In this document: one piece after another, positions 26,747 through 39,687 of the stretch
How the letters are laid out: every line of letters starts with the position of its first letter
How positions within the stretch are numbered: position 1 is the stretch's first letter
Origin: Hydractinia symbiolongicarpus
Taxonomy: Eukaryota > Cnidaria > Hydrozoa > Anthoathecata > Hydractiniidae
DNA: 64,000 nt
Direction of reading: 5' to 3'
NCBI RefSeq assembly: GCF_029227915.1
Contig: NC_079887.1
Span: 15,497,650-15,561,649, forward strand
Position numbers and translations under genes: made by a program
The notes under the pieces: generated by a model
What the model saw: only the letters and a program-made list of their open reading frames with translations
Told to the model about the DNA's origin: nothing
The model's database searches: none

Positions 26747-27632
26747 TTGAGTGTATTACTTGCGGAGTAACTGGTTTATTGGTCACAAAGCAATACAAAA
26801 TGTAAAGAAAAATTAAATAAGTTTATGTTTGAAAAATATATTAGGTATTATATACAATTGTATTTTTCTTTCTTAGATTAATTATATATATACGGCAATA
26901 GATATTGTGTAATATGACGCCAATGCATAGCAAATTAAACTAATGATAGGAACCATTCAAGAATACAGAAAATGCGTTGAAATTCGTTTGCTAATTTGGA
27001 TTTCTTCGCATTTTCATATAGGCTTATAATTAGCAATCTATTTTATTTGACACTGTGATATAAAAAGTCAAATGTTTGACATTTAGCTAAACAACAGTTT
27101 TTCAGCGGTATTTCCAACATGGTAGAGACCGCCTAGTCGTTCCCCACTAACAAGCCTACATTTCGTCTTGAAAATTTGAACAAATGGGTAGGCCGATCTC
27201 AGCAGCAATAGATATCTTAGGATAGTCTAAGTCTTAAGATTTCAAATACTAATTTGCCATGGGACATTGGTCAGGTAAATTTGACAAGTTAAAGAAGAGG
27301 CCAAATTCTTGTGTTAAAATATTAAAAGTTCACAGTAGTGTCCCAACATGTTTGGAATTGTGATTAAGAGTCTTGTTATCACGAAAGGTTCGCGGGTATT
27401 AATTTTTGCCTTGGAAATAAGCAATATCAAACAATGCCAAAGTGACAGTTATTTTATGGCTCCTGGTGAAATTTTAAAATAAAGTTTAAAAATATTACAT
27501 ATACACATCGTTCCACTGTCAAGAAGAGAAATTTTGAACGCTAATATATGCTTTGATGTCTTCACCAACAGGTAAGCAATGATATCTTGAATGCTCTACC
27601 CTACAGAACATCTATGACCTCTGACCCGTTAA
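26747..27632. other. Intergenic, no gene seen
   Basis: AT-rich; no feature beyond the 3' flank of the pseudogene. Confidence 0.4.
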
Positions 27633-28376
27633 CCCTATTCGGTCCGGGGGGGGGTGGGCGGATTCCGCCCCCCCTGACGGTTTTTTTTTAATAACTCCTG
27701 ATTTCTTTGTTATATGGCTATGATACTTACTGAGTTTCAACATTTATCTATTAGACACCTGCATGCTAATTTTTTAGGTCCCATACCTTTCAGAGGGTTT
27801 GATATTGGCCATTACTCGAAACTACCCCTAAAAATCTCTATGAAATCCTTATAATGGGGAAAATATAATAACTCCTGTTAGGATTATCCTTAGAACATGA
27901 AACTTGCAACACAACTTTGTTTCATCAAGAAGACTCATTTTGAATAATTTGAACACGTGACTAATCCGATTTCCCGATTTTGTCGGATTTTACCCGAAAA
28001 TCAGAAAAAAACGGATTTTCGGGCAATTTTTGGCAATTTTTCATCCGATCCATGTAAAAACCGGAAGATATGTTAAATAACTTTTATTTAGCTTTCAGAA
28101 ACTTCAAACAGAATGTAAAAATTCGCTCTAGAACAAAAGTAATTATATTTTAAGCAGATAGTGGCATTTTTAACAATTTTCAAGCTTTTGATGACGTCAC
28201 AGAAAATGTGCTGACGCAAGCAAATTTTTTTTGGCGCCATTTTGTTCCTTTTATGACGTACTATAAGTGTGCCAAGTTTGATTCAATTTGAACAACCCTA
28301 TGAAAAGTTATTGAGGGGGGGCGGAATCCGATCCCCCCGGTCATAGTATGTTCGAAAAACCCCGGACCGAATAGGG
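27633..28376. mobile_element. piggyBac-type MITE, 744 bp
   Basis: It starts CCCTATTCGGTCCGGGG and ends with the exact inverse, CCCCGGACCGAATAGGG. It is flanked on both sides by TTAA (27629-27632, 28377-28380), the target-site duplication of piggyBac transposases, whose ends also begin CC. There is no open frame for a transposase. Just inside the left end a G9 tract and a C7 tract can fold into a GC hairpin (about 27646-27676). A degraded relative lies inverted at 58455-59038. Confidence 0.88.
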
Positions 28377-28380
28377 TTAA

Positions 28381-30897
28381 ATACTAAATACGTGCTTATT
28401 GCTGTAAAATCCTTTTGTAAAGAAAATCATTTCTAAAAATGTCAATCTAGCATCTTTTTTTACATTGTGGACTCCCAACTAGTTTTATATATTGTGCCAT
28501 AAGTTGCTGTTCCGAGAATTAGTAGACCTTGAAACCGTGGTAGAGCAAATAGTAGTGAACTTTCGAAAACAGACTAAAAGTTTTTGTTTTCATAGTTAAA
28601 AACATTTGCAAAAAATATATATAAAAAATGACTTCGCAAAATTAAATGCCACATCATCAAAATAAGATGGATGATTTGTTTTTGCATGAGCTAGAGTTAG
28701 GCACAATTCGATGTTGAAGAACATTTCATTTTTTCAGAAACAAACATTTAACCCATTTTTTCGTACTGGTTGTGTTTTAAGTTTAGGCTTAATATTTAGA
28801 ATGACAATGAAAGTTATAATCGATTTAGATTTAGAAGCAGACCTTCACAGAATGAAAAATTCTTTGAAGCTGGATGAATCAGTCCCTTAGAGGCACTTTG
28901 CATTTCCTCGTAGGTATTCTGACTAAATACCACGTTTTATTACCACGTCTAATTTGGTATCTCTCACAATTTTAATCTATGTTTGTATGACGAGCCTTCT
29001 TATCGTTTACGAGAAAATTTGCAAACTAAATTTGTTTATACTTTTTTTGAATAAACGTATGTCACCAGTGAGAGTTTCTGTGAAATGGGTGTTTAGGAAT
29101 GTAATAAAGAGTGTTAAGTTCATTGATTTTTCGAAGATGCAAAAGTTTCAATCGCTGTCAACAATTCTGTTTTTGATTTCCGTCGACGCTATGCAGGGCG
29201 GAATCTTTAAAATCGCCTGATGGGAGATAGATAGATAGAGAGAGACAGCGCAAAGCCCGGACGCTCTAAAGTTTTTGTCCAGGCTAAACGCTCTAAAAAT
29301 TCCATTTTTGCGAAATCCAATGAAGATGCTTTATTTTAATCTCTGTCTATTAAATGACCATCTGAACAGAGAGTGTACTCTTCGTGTGGCCAGAACATTC
29401 CGTGCGCGGCCATGACTAAAAGTGCTTACATGTTGTTGTCGGTTAAAATGAAAGAAAAAGGACAATAAGAAGAAGAAGAAGAAAACGACCGCTCGTTTAA
29501 ATAAGATTTCTGATACATCCGAAATCTTAAATATATTTTTTATAAATCGAATATCGTGTAAACATCACAGGTTTTGATTGTAGCTACAATATAGAATTCT
29601 TTAAAAGATAAAAGTTTCACTTTTGTTTCGCGTTTTGTTTACTTTTTTCCGTGTTTATTTACATTTCATGCTACCATACTTAAACTTTAAACACGGCTGC
29701 TATGGTAGCGGGCAATACCGTGGAATATTGCCCGCTATGACGTAAGTTCTAACCAATCACATTGCAGGATTTTCGAAAATATTGATCTTGCCCTTTTACC
29801 CAGGTAAGAAATGCTTTTATTTCTCTCTTTCAAGTAGGATATTTTTTCATATTTTCCCCCTTTTTGTCCTGATTTCACTATTCCATTCTCCAAGCACCTT
29901 CTCTTGTGAATTCTGCTTTCATTTTCCTTTGAACATGTTTTTAAAATTTTTTGTCTTGTTCCTCCTTTTGTATTGTAGCATTTTTTTTGTTTTTGTTCTG
30001 GATCTTTACTTTTTGCACTTCTAGAAAAACAAGTAGCTGGTCATCATTCCTTGCTTTACTGCACTAAAAAAAAAAAAAAAAAAGAATTAATTAAAACAAA
30101 CAACAGAATTCTTAAAAAAGGTATAGGCTAGCTAGCTCATAATTTTATACAATATTTTTGCTTCATCTGGTTTATCCTAATACTATTGTTATCATTCCGA
30201 ATATTTATGCAGAATATAGCCACTTCAATGTTGGAAACACTTTTATCAACGGGGGTTCTGTGTTCTGAATGTAGACATTAGGTATACACCGGCATTGCCT
30301 ACCCAATTTCCCTCACACCCATAGCTAAGCTCCATTGCTTTAGCATCCCTTTACCCATGTATTTTCACTTCCTTTTGTGTCAAATAAAATAATTAGAAAG
30401 GCGTTGAATTTTTTTTCTATTTGTGTGAAAAAATTTGAATTATTTTTTAGTATTATTTAAGTTTAACGCTATTCACTTTTACATTTGGACCTGATCGATT
30501 GAGCATACCAACTTAAACATACGACAACGGGATGTGCGCCTTGTAATCCGCCCAATATTCCGTTTCATTGCTTTTTTTCGTGACTTGAACTAGTGATAGA
30601 ATGAGATGTGACTCGTCAAGATTAGCATCACAGGTATTAAAGCATCTTACATTGACCACATATTACACATACATATTTCACACGTTTTTATCCGCTGGTA
30701 AGATCGTAATATCAACTCTATCTCAATTTAGCTCTATCCCAATTTAGATGGTGTGATGCGTTTTTGTTTCTTCATGTTATTTTTCAACAATTTCTATAAA
30801 GTAAACTTGTTCGGCTTGGAGTTAGACAATAATTCATTCCTTTTAATAGAACACTGCTTTTTTTCTCTAAGAGTTGTTTGGAGAGAAGGTCACAACC
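28381..30897. other. Intergenic, no gene seen
   Basis: AT-rich, with a short GATA/GAGA run near 29227, an AAG run near 29465 and a perfect hairpin at 29707-29736. The hydrophobic frame at 29782-30024 is Phe/Leu-rich low-complexity translation of a T-rich strand. Confidence 0.4.
29707..29736. repeat. Perfect 11-bp inverted repeat (hairpin)
   Basis: AGCGGGCAATA and its inverse TATTGCCCGCT are separated by eight bases. A CCAAT motif follows about 20 bases later. It may be the end of a small transposon or a regulatory palindrome. Confidence 0.6.
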
Positions 30898-31143
30898 CAC
30901 TTAGATGTATCATTTTACATAAAACCTTGTAAGGATTGTGATGCTGTTTATGTTGGTGAAAACGAAACGAATGTTCAAACAACGTGTGCAAAGCACAACA
31001 GAGCCGTACCCCGCGCAGATATAGACAAAAATGGATTGCGGAGCATAAATGGAAGAATGATCATGTTATTGAGTGGAACAATAAAATACATAGACCGAGA
31101 GTCCGGATTAGCAGCAAGAAAAGTGAAAAGAAATCATACATAG
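30898..31143 (+). pseudogene. GIY-YIG endonuclease relic of a retroelement
   Basis: The reading SFYIKPCKDCDAVYVGENET, then AKHNRAVPRADIDKNGL, matches the C-x2-C-x3-YVGE start of the GIY-YIG domain found at the C-terminus of Penelope-like elements. After DKNGL the true frame moves to one reading AEHKWKNDHVIEWNN, then moves back to IDRESGLAARKVK. Two frameshifts show it is dead. No RT part was seen upstream, so it is probably a 5'-truncated insertion. Confidence 0.7.
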
Positions 31144-31704
31144 TATAGACACAAACACTCATATCAATTGTATTTCATTTCAAATTCCAGAAATATGTTT
31201 ATCCGCACTTCGGAAAGCTTAAATATCAAACGGCCCATAAAATGTTTTCACGGAGCCGGATGATACAAAGCCTAAACATCTGCCCAAATAATAGGAGCAA
31301 CGGTGCAACAAGATTGTAGTGAGTATCAATAAGCTTCAACTTTATTTTTACAGTTGACTACAAAAAACTAACGGGTATGGTACTTGCTATTTAAAGAAGG
31401 GCTAAAAAGTCGATTCTCATTACTGCAACTACTGAAACACAGTACCACGCATTTTGTTTGTATTAGCCTTCTGCTTAGAGATTGTATATAGCTAGTATTT
31501 GTGATGATTTTATTAATCACTGATGTGTCAACATAACTAACGATTCATAACATGTTACAGGTAATTTACAGACTAAAGCCTTGTTTTCAAGGGGATTTCA
31601 GATACTATATGTAACTGGGCGGATATATTGCCAATATGTTTTTGGTCAGTGGTTACCATCTCTTGATTGTTTTCGAAAAGATCTTATCCAATGGATAGGG
31701 CCAT

Positions 31705-32070
31705 AAAATACATTGGTTCATCAAATGCATTGATTTATTAAATGGACTTGTTTATTAAATTTATTTTTTCAACAATTGCATTAGTTTATTAGATGCATTT
31801 GGTCATCACATGCATTGGTTTATCAAATGCATTTGTTCATCAAGTGCATCGATTCATCAAATGCATTGATTTATGAAATGCATTGGTCATTAAATACACT
31901 GGTTCATCAAATTATTTAGTTTTATTAAATGGATTTGGTCATCAAATGTATTTGTTTATCAAATGCAATTGTTTTTCAAATTCATTGATTCATCAAATTC
32001 ATTGATTCATCAAATTCATTGATTCATCAAATTAATTGATTTTTCAAATGCATTGGTTTATTAAATGCAG
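31705..32070. repeat. Degenerate 17-18-bp tandem repeat
   Basis: About 20 diverged units of ATTGRTTYATCAAATGC. The most regular part is near 31970-32040 (TTCATTGATTCATCAAA three times). Diverged minisatellite, no coding sense. Confidence 0.85.
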
Positions 32071-34477
32071 TTTAATGAAGGTTCAATGTAGGGAGATATT
32101 GTAAAATTTCAAAGCTTCTTGTGATCAATTAATACATTTTGTCACAATTATAAAAGAATACAAATTTAATTTGTTTTAATTACTCTATATATGTTATTCA
32201 CATAATATTGTATTTATTATGTTATGTTCCATTAAATAATAAAAAAATAGTAACCACATAACGATTCAACTTAGTGTATATACGGTTTGAGTTGATTTGT
32301 TATATATGTAGTAACTTCAGAATTTATTAAGTACCTGCTCAGTACTTCGATCAAACACTTTGGTAATCGCAAAATAAGCACATTTCAAAATTCAGAAACG
32401 CAATTATGAGTTCATTAATTTGGAGAGTTACTGGAACTCCAAATAATCTTCATTTTCGATTTCTTTTTATTAAGAATAAATTTTTTGGCATCAAAGTTAA
32501 AAACATATGATGGACATTTATTTTGATGGCAATGTAACCGCACATTTCGGAGAGAAATATTTTTAAATGCATCGTGAGGATAGCTATTGGATATTAGAAA
32601 AACGTTTTCATTTAAAGATTTCTTAAAATACATTTTTTATCAGTATTAGAAATTATTTTTTCTAATTAAACCTAAAAACAATAAATGATGACGTCACGTA
32701 TTAAATTTATATGTAAATAAATGCTTTGAGTGTCATTTGATTTACGCAATTCTCGCCAACATGTACTTCGTCGTCTTTTTAATTTTTTCTTTTTGTCAAA
32801 AGGTAAACATCAAATGTTATCAAAGGTGTCCCACATAAACGTTTTTTTCTCTCTATTTTGCGAATAAAACTAACTTTGCTATAGCTAGTACGCAAAAACA
32901 ATACGCACGCAAATTTAAAACTTGAGCGAGATATAGATGAGTGAGAGTTAAATGCCCAAAATTAACGTGTGGGGTGAACTTAATATTATTAATTTTATTT
33001 GAATATCTATCTATAATATCTATAAGATTATCTATAATCTGTAATATATGAAATAACTGAACATTATAATTATACCCTATTATTGTGTATAAAATTTTAC
33101 TATAAAGTGTATCCGAAACATCCAAAATTACTAATTGTTTATCTCGACACATTTCTTTTTAATGAAAATCATACTTTTCACTTTGAGTCTCTTCCTAGAA
33201 AATTGACATTTTGAGCATTGAAGAATTCTTAAAAGTGATTCATAAATAATCGATGAAAAAATTTACTTTCGCTTTCGTTAACTGTTAGAAAATGGGATGA
33301 AATTCAAAGTATGATTGAATAAATAAGTAAATGTTAATTAATACGCAATAATAGCACGGTTGGCTTCCTTTTGTGTGGTCAATTTCTACAAAAAAAAAAA
33401 ATGTTGCAACAAAGGAATCTATGTGATTATTCGAATTTTGAATGATGTGTGTGAACCATGTTAATTTTAATAAAAATAATTTTTATAAAAAAGTGTGTCG
33501 CATGGGACAATTTCTTGTTAATAATGCACGAAAATTTTGAAATTTTCAAATATTTTTTATTGATTTCTATAAATTATTTACAAGAAAACGTCTAGTAATT
33601 TATAACATAAAAAAAACTAAGAAAAGATAAGGAATATATCCTATTTATTTACATAAAATACAGCTTTCGTATGACGAAATTCCCAAATATATATTACATT
33701 GCTAATAGTTTAAAATTTATGTAAAATAACTAAAGATAATATTAGTTCTTCTTCGTATACGTAAAATTCAATTTCAATTTGAAGTATATATTTAAAATAT
33801 CCACATTAAATAAGTAAAATTTATAATGTATAATATAAACTAAAAATAAAATTATAAATACCCGTATTTATTTACATAATTATTATTATTCCTATAAAGT
33901 ATATTTAAAATAACTGCATTACATTGCTAATTGTTCGTAATTACTCAGAAAAGCCCCCTCCCCCCTCCTTCTGAAAAATACGTATAATATATAACGTCCA
34001 TAAAAATAAAATTCCTAAACGTCATTATATTTCCATAAAAAAGCAAATCAGAATCTTCCGTTCACCTTTCTTTACGTCATGTTTTTTTTTAAAAAAAAGC
34101 AAGGCAGACAAGGACACCAGTTACACTGGAACTAAAAAGCATATGGGGACAACTAGGCGAGAATGTCGCAGGGAAACGTATTTATACAGGAAATAAGGAC
34201 ACATTTGGGAGAATGCATAGAGAAAATACAGATATATAATTGTAAAAATCATACGAGAATTTTGAGTTTGAATTAGTTTGAATGGGAGTGACGTCAGGCG
34301 ATTTTATAAATCTTTAATTCATTTTCAAATAAGTATCTCAATAATTAAATTAAAAATAATAACTCCGCCCATTGCACACAATACGCTAGTTGCCTCACGT
34401 TTGATTTACTACCATTGAAACTTCAATTACCATTCTTTTATACTATATATTGTAGTTCTGTCCATAGCTCTCTCCAT
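32071..34477. other. Intergenic, very AT-rich
   Basis: No gene seen. The region 33420-34020 is almost wholly A and T, apart from a short C-rich run near 33955. Confidence 0.4.
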
Positions 34478-35870
34478 TCATACGTTGTAAATAATTTTGC
34501 TGCTATAAATATTGTATAACGATCTCAGCATTGAAGATAGTTTCAGGTAAACGTATAAATGTTCTCCTTGGCAACAGTACAGTTGCTGTCCGTCTGTTGA
34601 TTTCCCTTTTAACATGCCGTTTTCACATTTTGAGGCAACCTAAACAAAACATGTAGGAGTAATGAAAGAATTACAAAACCGTAACAGTCAAAAATGACAT
34701 GCTTTGATTCTGTATGCAATTTTTAATTTAAAAATTTCTAAAATTAAGACATTTGAAAATACACTTTTTGGTTAACATGCCTTGAAATCAAATGATTTTG
34801 TTCTTAAAACGTAGATCCAAGTAAACAAATATTCCTACATCTCTTGATACTTGAGTAGTTAAAGGAATGTTGTTTACAGAAGTGTCAGATTTTGAAGTGT
34901 TGATGTTGCACAAATTGAAGAGAGGTCTCATTACTGAATCAGATGTGTGAGCTCTATTATCAAGTTTTACAAAACTTGATTGAAAAAGTTTGTCTAATGC
35001 TCTCTAATTTTCGCAACATTTCCTTCAGGAAATGATTTAAAAGTACACTTTAGCACACATGTTTTTTCAGGCGTGGTAATAATACACCGGCATAATCAGT
35101 GCCAATTTACCTAAGGTTTGCTGTAGTAAAAAGAGAAGTAATGAGAAACTAGGGAAATTCACATCGTTAAACACCTAATACATCCTAACAATTTACAACA
35201 TTTGCCGTCTCACCATTTTTCGACTTTCTATCAACCTGATAAGCCCACGAATATCTTTCCTAATGTTTGTCGCTTCAATAAGCTTTAAAATTGTTTTTAG
35301 GTTACTGCTTGTTACATCCAGTTTCTGGTATATCTAAATCAGAAAACAGAATTAAAATGGCTGAAAGATGCTGGCAAAAACAATCTCACAGGATGGCTAA
35401 AAAAACCTTACCTGATCTAATTTTGTGATGTCTTGTAAAACAAAGTTCCTACACTGTCTTTGCTGACATTGGCTACCACTTCCATACTAAAAAAATCATA
35501 TATGAGATTAATATGGAATACTAGGTTTTACACTTAATATCAGTTTAAAGTCTAGTTGAAAATTTGAAAATTACAACACTTACCATTTTCTGCAACTTTT
35601 TGCTCACACTTAGTAAAGCGTAATTTGTTGCGTTTGCTAGTGGTTGGAAAAACGTTTTTGTGTTTTCACATAGCCTGACCGCTTTACAGTTTGATGCTTG
35701 AATCAAGCCTGGATTAAAAAAAAGATAAATAAAAGACTATCGTACGCCTGCTTCAACTTACATATACGTGTATTAGTTATTTCGGTAGGAAGAGAAAGAA
35801 AAAAGTCATTATTGAACATCTTACAAGCAAAAACAGTCACTAATCCTATCACTTTCATCATTTTTATCAT
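34478..35870 (-). CDS. Small secreted helical cysteine protein, copy C (intact)
   Basis: Five exons: 35870-35825, 35708-35584, 35486-35412, 35333-35214, 34639-34478, with the same junctions, phases and exon lengths (125, 75, 120 for exons 2-4) as copy A. The frame is open for 175 residues. Residues 1-20 are a signal peptide. Cys29, 64, 69, 127, 144 and 145 match the six Cys of copy A; Cys23 is extra. Best conserved with A are FFQPLxNATNYALL, IYQKLDV and the C-terminal YCCQ with KLSSMLRSLYN. The third exon and the stretch after Cys127 are the most diverged, which is where fast change would be expected if these segments meet a partner. Function unknown. A TATA-like TATAAAAG lies only 27 bases before this ATG (35897-35904), so translation may begin at one of the next Met codons (35861 or 35858). 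Confidence 0.82.
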
Positions 35871-35904
35871 TTTTACTTTTGTTATGCTTACATCTGCTTT
35901 TATA

Positions 35905-38691
35905 TCGTTGTAAGAAATGTTTCGTTGCTAGGTTGATGCCGAGGAGCTCACCCGACATTTTCCCAGAACTTGAGAGGTGAGGTCCCACTACCCAGACCCC
36001 ACGCTTCCAACATTTAAGTTCCGATAAAAACCGAACCCGTTATTTTCATTCCTGATATTTCCATTCACCGATTTTTCCAGCTACTTATTTATTCATGAAT
36101 TTTTTTTAAAAACCTTTAACATTAAAAAATATATATATAAAAATGGGCAAAAAAAGAATAAAAATGACTTACAAACCTAATGTAAATCTGGTCGTTCATT
36201 ACTCTCTACGTTTTTATATACTGTAAGAATAGATCTGCATCCTGTACTAAAATTATTCACCGAGGCTTTCCAAGCACATGTAATTTCATTTCTTCATTGT
36301 AGTATGGATACACATACTTGCAGCCTGGCTACATATTTGTTTTTCAACTGTGGTTCCATTAAAGGAAAAAAAATCCACCGTTATCTGTATGGCAGTGTTT
36401 CTTCGTTCCTGATAAGATGAATTCTCCAAATTGAATTGTTTTGTTTTTGTGTGATAATTGTGAAATTAGAAAAAGCATTCGTCCTTCATGCATTATCCTC
36501 GCGTCCTTTATATTCCAATAAAGTTCTCTATTTGAAACAATATTTTCCATCGACAAGAAAAACGTTCATAGAGTTGATGCTTTTCATATCTGTTGCTCTT
36601 GCACCAACAGCTATCATATAAAAAAATATTAATAATCATAAAATTCAAATATTTTTTTGAATTGAAAATACTAACATGGGTATTCAAACTACGTTATTAA
36701 TAGATCAGGTTTATCAATTGAGCATATTCAGAAAGAAATTAACTATTTAAAAGGGACACTGGTTATGGCCATTTATTTAAACAGCAGAAGAATTAAAATG
36801 GCCATTTACTAAAATGGCAGAAAGTCAAGACTCGATATCTTCAATTTGAAATTTCACTTATCGAGTCTTAATATGTTTATTAATTATATGGTTACATTGT
36901 GTATTTCACTACTGCATTTATCACATTAATTTTCCAGTTCCGGTTGTTCCGGCAAAACAAGTTATATTTTCTACAATTTTTTTCCAACAGCGTCTATTTT
37001 ACATCCTATAAAATTATATTCTGCAGTTTACTAAACTTTTGTTTCTATTTTTAATTGGCTAGAGCAAACCATGTGACAAAAAATGAAGCAATATGTTTAG
37101 TTGGAAATTTTCTTGTATGTCAAGTTAAATTTATAATGGGGGAGTTTTAAAACCATTGAGAATGTAAATGCTTAGTTTTTAATTAGTGTGCTAATAAGCA
37201 GGATTGCAGCTACAGTTAATTATATTGGTTATTTGATGCAATACTTGTAGCAACATAGTTGGTCAACCCTACATTTCGTCAGCCCTGGAGCCCAGAGATT
37301 ATGTTGTAATGGGAAGTTTTAAATACATATCTTTCTTAATTTTTTCTTATTACATGGTTGTGGATAAAACTGAAAAAGAAAGCTTGTGCAGTGATGCTAT
37401 GAGTTTTTGACCAATTCCAAATTTCATGTTTTTGACACTGTTGGCTGAAGAATTTTATTTTCAGTCTTCTGTCCACAGGATTACTGATGTAACAGTTCCG
37501 TTTTCATATTTTAATTATTTTATCTCTATATAAAAATAGAGTCATTTACTTGCATGACTGTTATTTTGAAAAACTATTTCTCCAGCTAAAGAATGTAGCA
37601 CGGCTAATAAGAGTTAAGTTTAACGTCAGAACTCGAGGATCAATCATGTAAAATTACATCGACACAAAGCAAAATATTAATAACGCGGTTTAAAGAAAAG
37701 TATTCTCACTAGTCGTTAAATCAGCGAAAGAGTAGCAGTGATATATTTTCTTAAAGGCTCCCTTCTGAGCAAAAAAATTTAAAATTTTGTTTTATCAAAC
37801 AGAATAATTAATTATTTACTTTATTTAATTATCGGAGTACTGGTCAAACCAATTTTAAAATTTACACCCACAAGCTTCTTCTCCAACCTCCTTCTTTGCC
37901 GGCCTTTCCATGAATTTTAGTAATAATTTTTTTAAATTGTCTCTGACAAAGAACAAGTAATGCTAAAAAGATGCTGCCTATTTGGGATTTGATCACATAC
38001 AGCACACCCACTTTGAAAACTTCCGCTAAAATGGTTTGTCTTGTTTTTAGGGGTTTAAGCTTCATCGGAAATTCTTTAAAGAGATTTTGAGTAATTTTAA
38101 GGTTGAAAATGTTTACTTTACGCTGGGAAGGAGAAACATAAACAAAAAACCTAACAATCAAATCTTGGGGACGAGATTCTCACAGGAAAAAAAAATGTTG
38201 TGGTACCAAAATCACCGTAAGAAATTAACTTTTGCAATCAAATCTTTTAAGGGGACACTATAGCGTTCGCCGAAATTAAGGTTAAAAATTACTTCAAAAG
38301 TTTTCTCCCGTAAGGCATTCTTGAGCGTGACCTGTGTATTAATTTTTGGAAAATTTACAAAAGAGACACATTTCTAATGCATAACAACCTACTAATACCT
38401 TAGTTTCGTGGAGGAGAAAAACTTCCAACTGCAAGAACAAGTTCCGCGATTTTTGCATTTTGGTCTTTTTATTTGTAAAAAGAAGTTCTGCAAATTTCCA
38501 AAAAAATTCAAAAGCTAGCTAAATAGTTAAGGCATTCAAAATTCTTTCTGTACCTACTAACCTATTAAAAAATCCCATTTGTCATAAATGTCAAAAAAAC
38601 ATTGTGAATGTGCCTACAACGCGTGTAATTGACATGCGTATATAGAATGTGCTGAAATCGCATTATCCTGTTATACATAGATACTTCTTAT
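35905..38691. other. Intergenic, no gene seen
   Basis: About 2.8 kb, AT-rich. Frames at 36359-36621 and 37862-38161 show no recognisable domain, signal peptide or homologous copy in the window. Confidence 0.4.
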
Positions 38692-39330
38692 CAGGGTCGG
38701 ATCCAGGTTTTTTATGTAACTAAGCAAAAAAAAATTTTGGGAGATTACCGCCCAGAATGGGCGTTAAAATACGCCAAATGGGCGGACCTAATAGTAACAA
38801 ATTTATCACCTTGTTCAGGCTTTTTCCAGCGTTAAAAAGTACAATAAGTAACAATATACATAAAAAACATATAGCTAAAATATATAAAACATGTAAACTA
38901 TGTATTAATCAATCAGCAAGTATATATATTTCAAAAAGCCTTTATCTCTTATTTTGTTCAGCAAACTCATCTATCACTTCATCAGAGATCACAGTGATTG
39001 ACCTGTTAAACATGATAACTGCTAGGCTGCTTAACCTTTCCTCCAACATTGTGTTTCGCATCTGAGTCTTTAATCGCCTTAGCCCAGAGATACTTTTCTA
39101 ACAAGTGCATGAGGTTCCAGGAATTGTAGCCAAAATTCTCAAAACTTCATGGATTGATGGAAATGTGTACCTATTTGTGGTTTTAAGAAGAGGTGATATC
39201 TGTTGGTAGAGCACCTTGATAGTTTTTCCAAAATATCCCTTACATATCCAACTGGGCATATGTTACTATGGGCCGGAATATCACTCGCAAACAATCGCAG
39301 GAATTCTTTAAACTTAACCTTCTAGTTAAA
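38692..39330 (-). pseudogene. hAT transposase 3' part (relic 2)
   Basis: The minus strand reads EFLRLFASDIPAHSN, then EVLRILATIPGTSCTC, a stop, and KSISGLRRLKTQMRNTMLEE. This is the C-terminal hAT dimerisation block (usual form CERSFSALRRLKT.LR.TM), with the CERS core damaged by the stop. The left edge at 38692 reads CAGGGTCGGATCCAGG, a typical hAT-style terminal repeat, in the right place for the 3' end of this element. It differs from relic 1 in sequence and is a separate insertion. Confidence 0.72.
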
Positions 39331-39512
39331 TCAAAATACCTTCACAGAAACATCAGCAACACCTCTCCTGGGCTCAACAATTGTGTTGAATAAATTGTCC
39401 ATTTGTTTATATCATAAGCTTTGATAGGTGGTTTTAATAGGATGCTACAAAATTAAAAAAATGTATTGAGTGACACAAATTTTAAAGGTACTGCCTGCAT
39501 CACATATAGTTT

Positions 39513-39586
39513 ACTCCTGTCAGGAATCGAACCTGAACCTTTTACGAAATTGTATCATAAATATCATACCATTTGATCACAGGAGT
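39513..39586 (-). ncRNA. tRNA-like sequence with an 11-nt anticodon loop (probable pseudogene)
   Basis: The 74 bases fold almost as a tRNA: a 7-bp acceptor stem (ACTCCTG/CAGGAGT), a D arm with ATCA/TGAT and GG in the loop, and a 5-bp T arm TCAGG-TTCGATT-CCTGA that carries the B-box GGTTCGATTCC. The anticodon stem pairs as TTTAT/GTAAA but closes an 11-nt loop instead of 7, so no normal anticodon can be assigned. It may be a tRNA pseudogene or a SINE head; no CCA or 3' tail is seen. Confidence 0.45.
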
Positions 39587-39687
39587 TTAGACATTTAGTA
39601 AAAAATTATTATACCTCAACTAAATTAAAAATTGATAAAACACACATTAAATGATGACCAAATGAAGGACTTTGAAACACATTTTGC

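Noticed and set aside
26541-26798. Minus-strand frame of 85 codons
   Set aside because: It is antisense to exon 5 of pseudogene B.
29782-30024. 80-codon Phe/Leu-rich frame resembling membrane segments
   Set aside because: Low-complexity translation of a T-rich strand without charged flanks or family signal.
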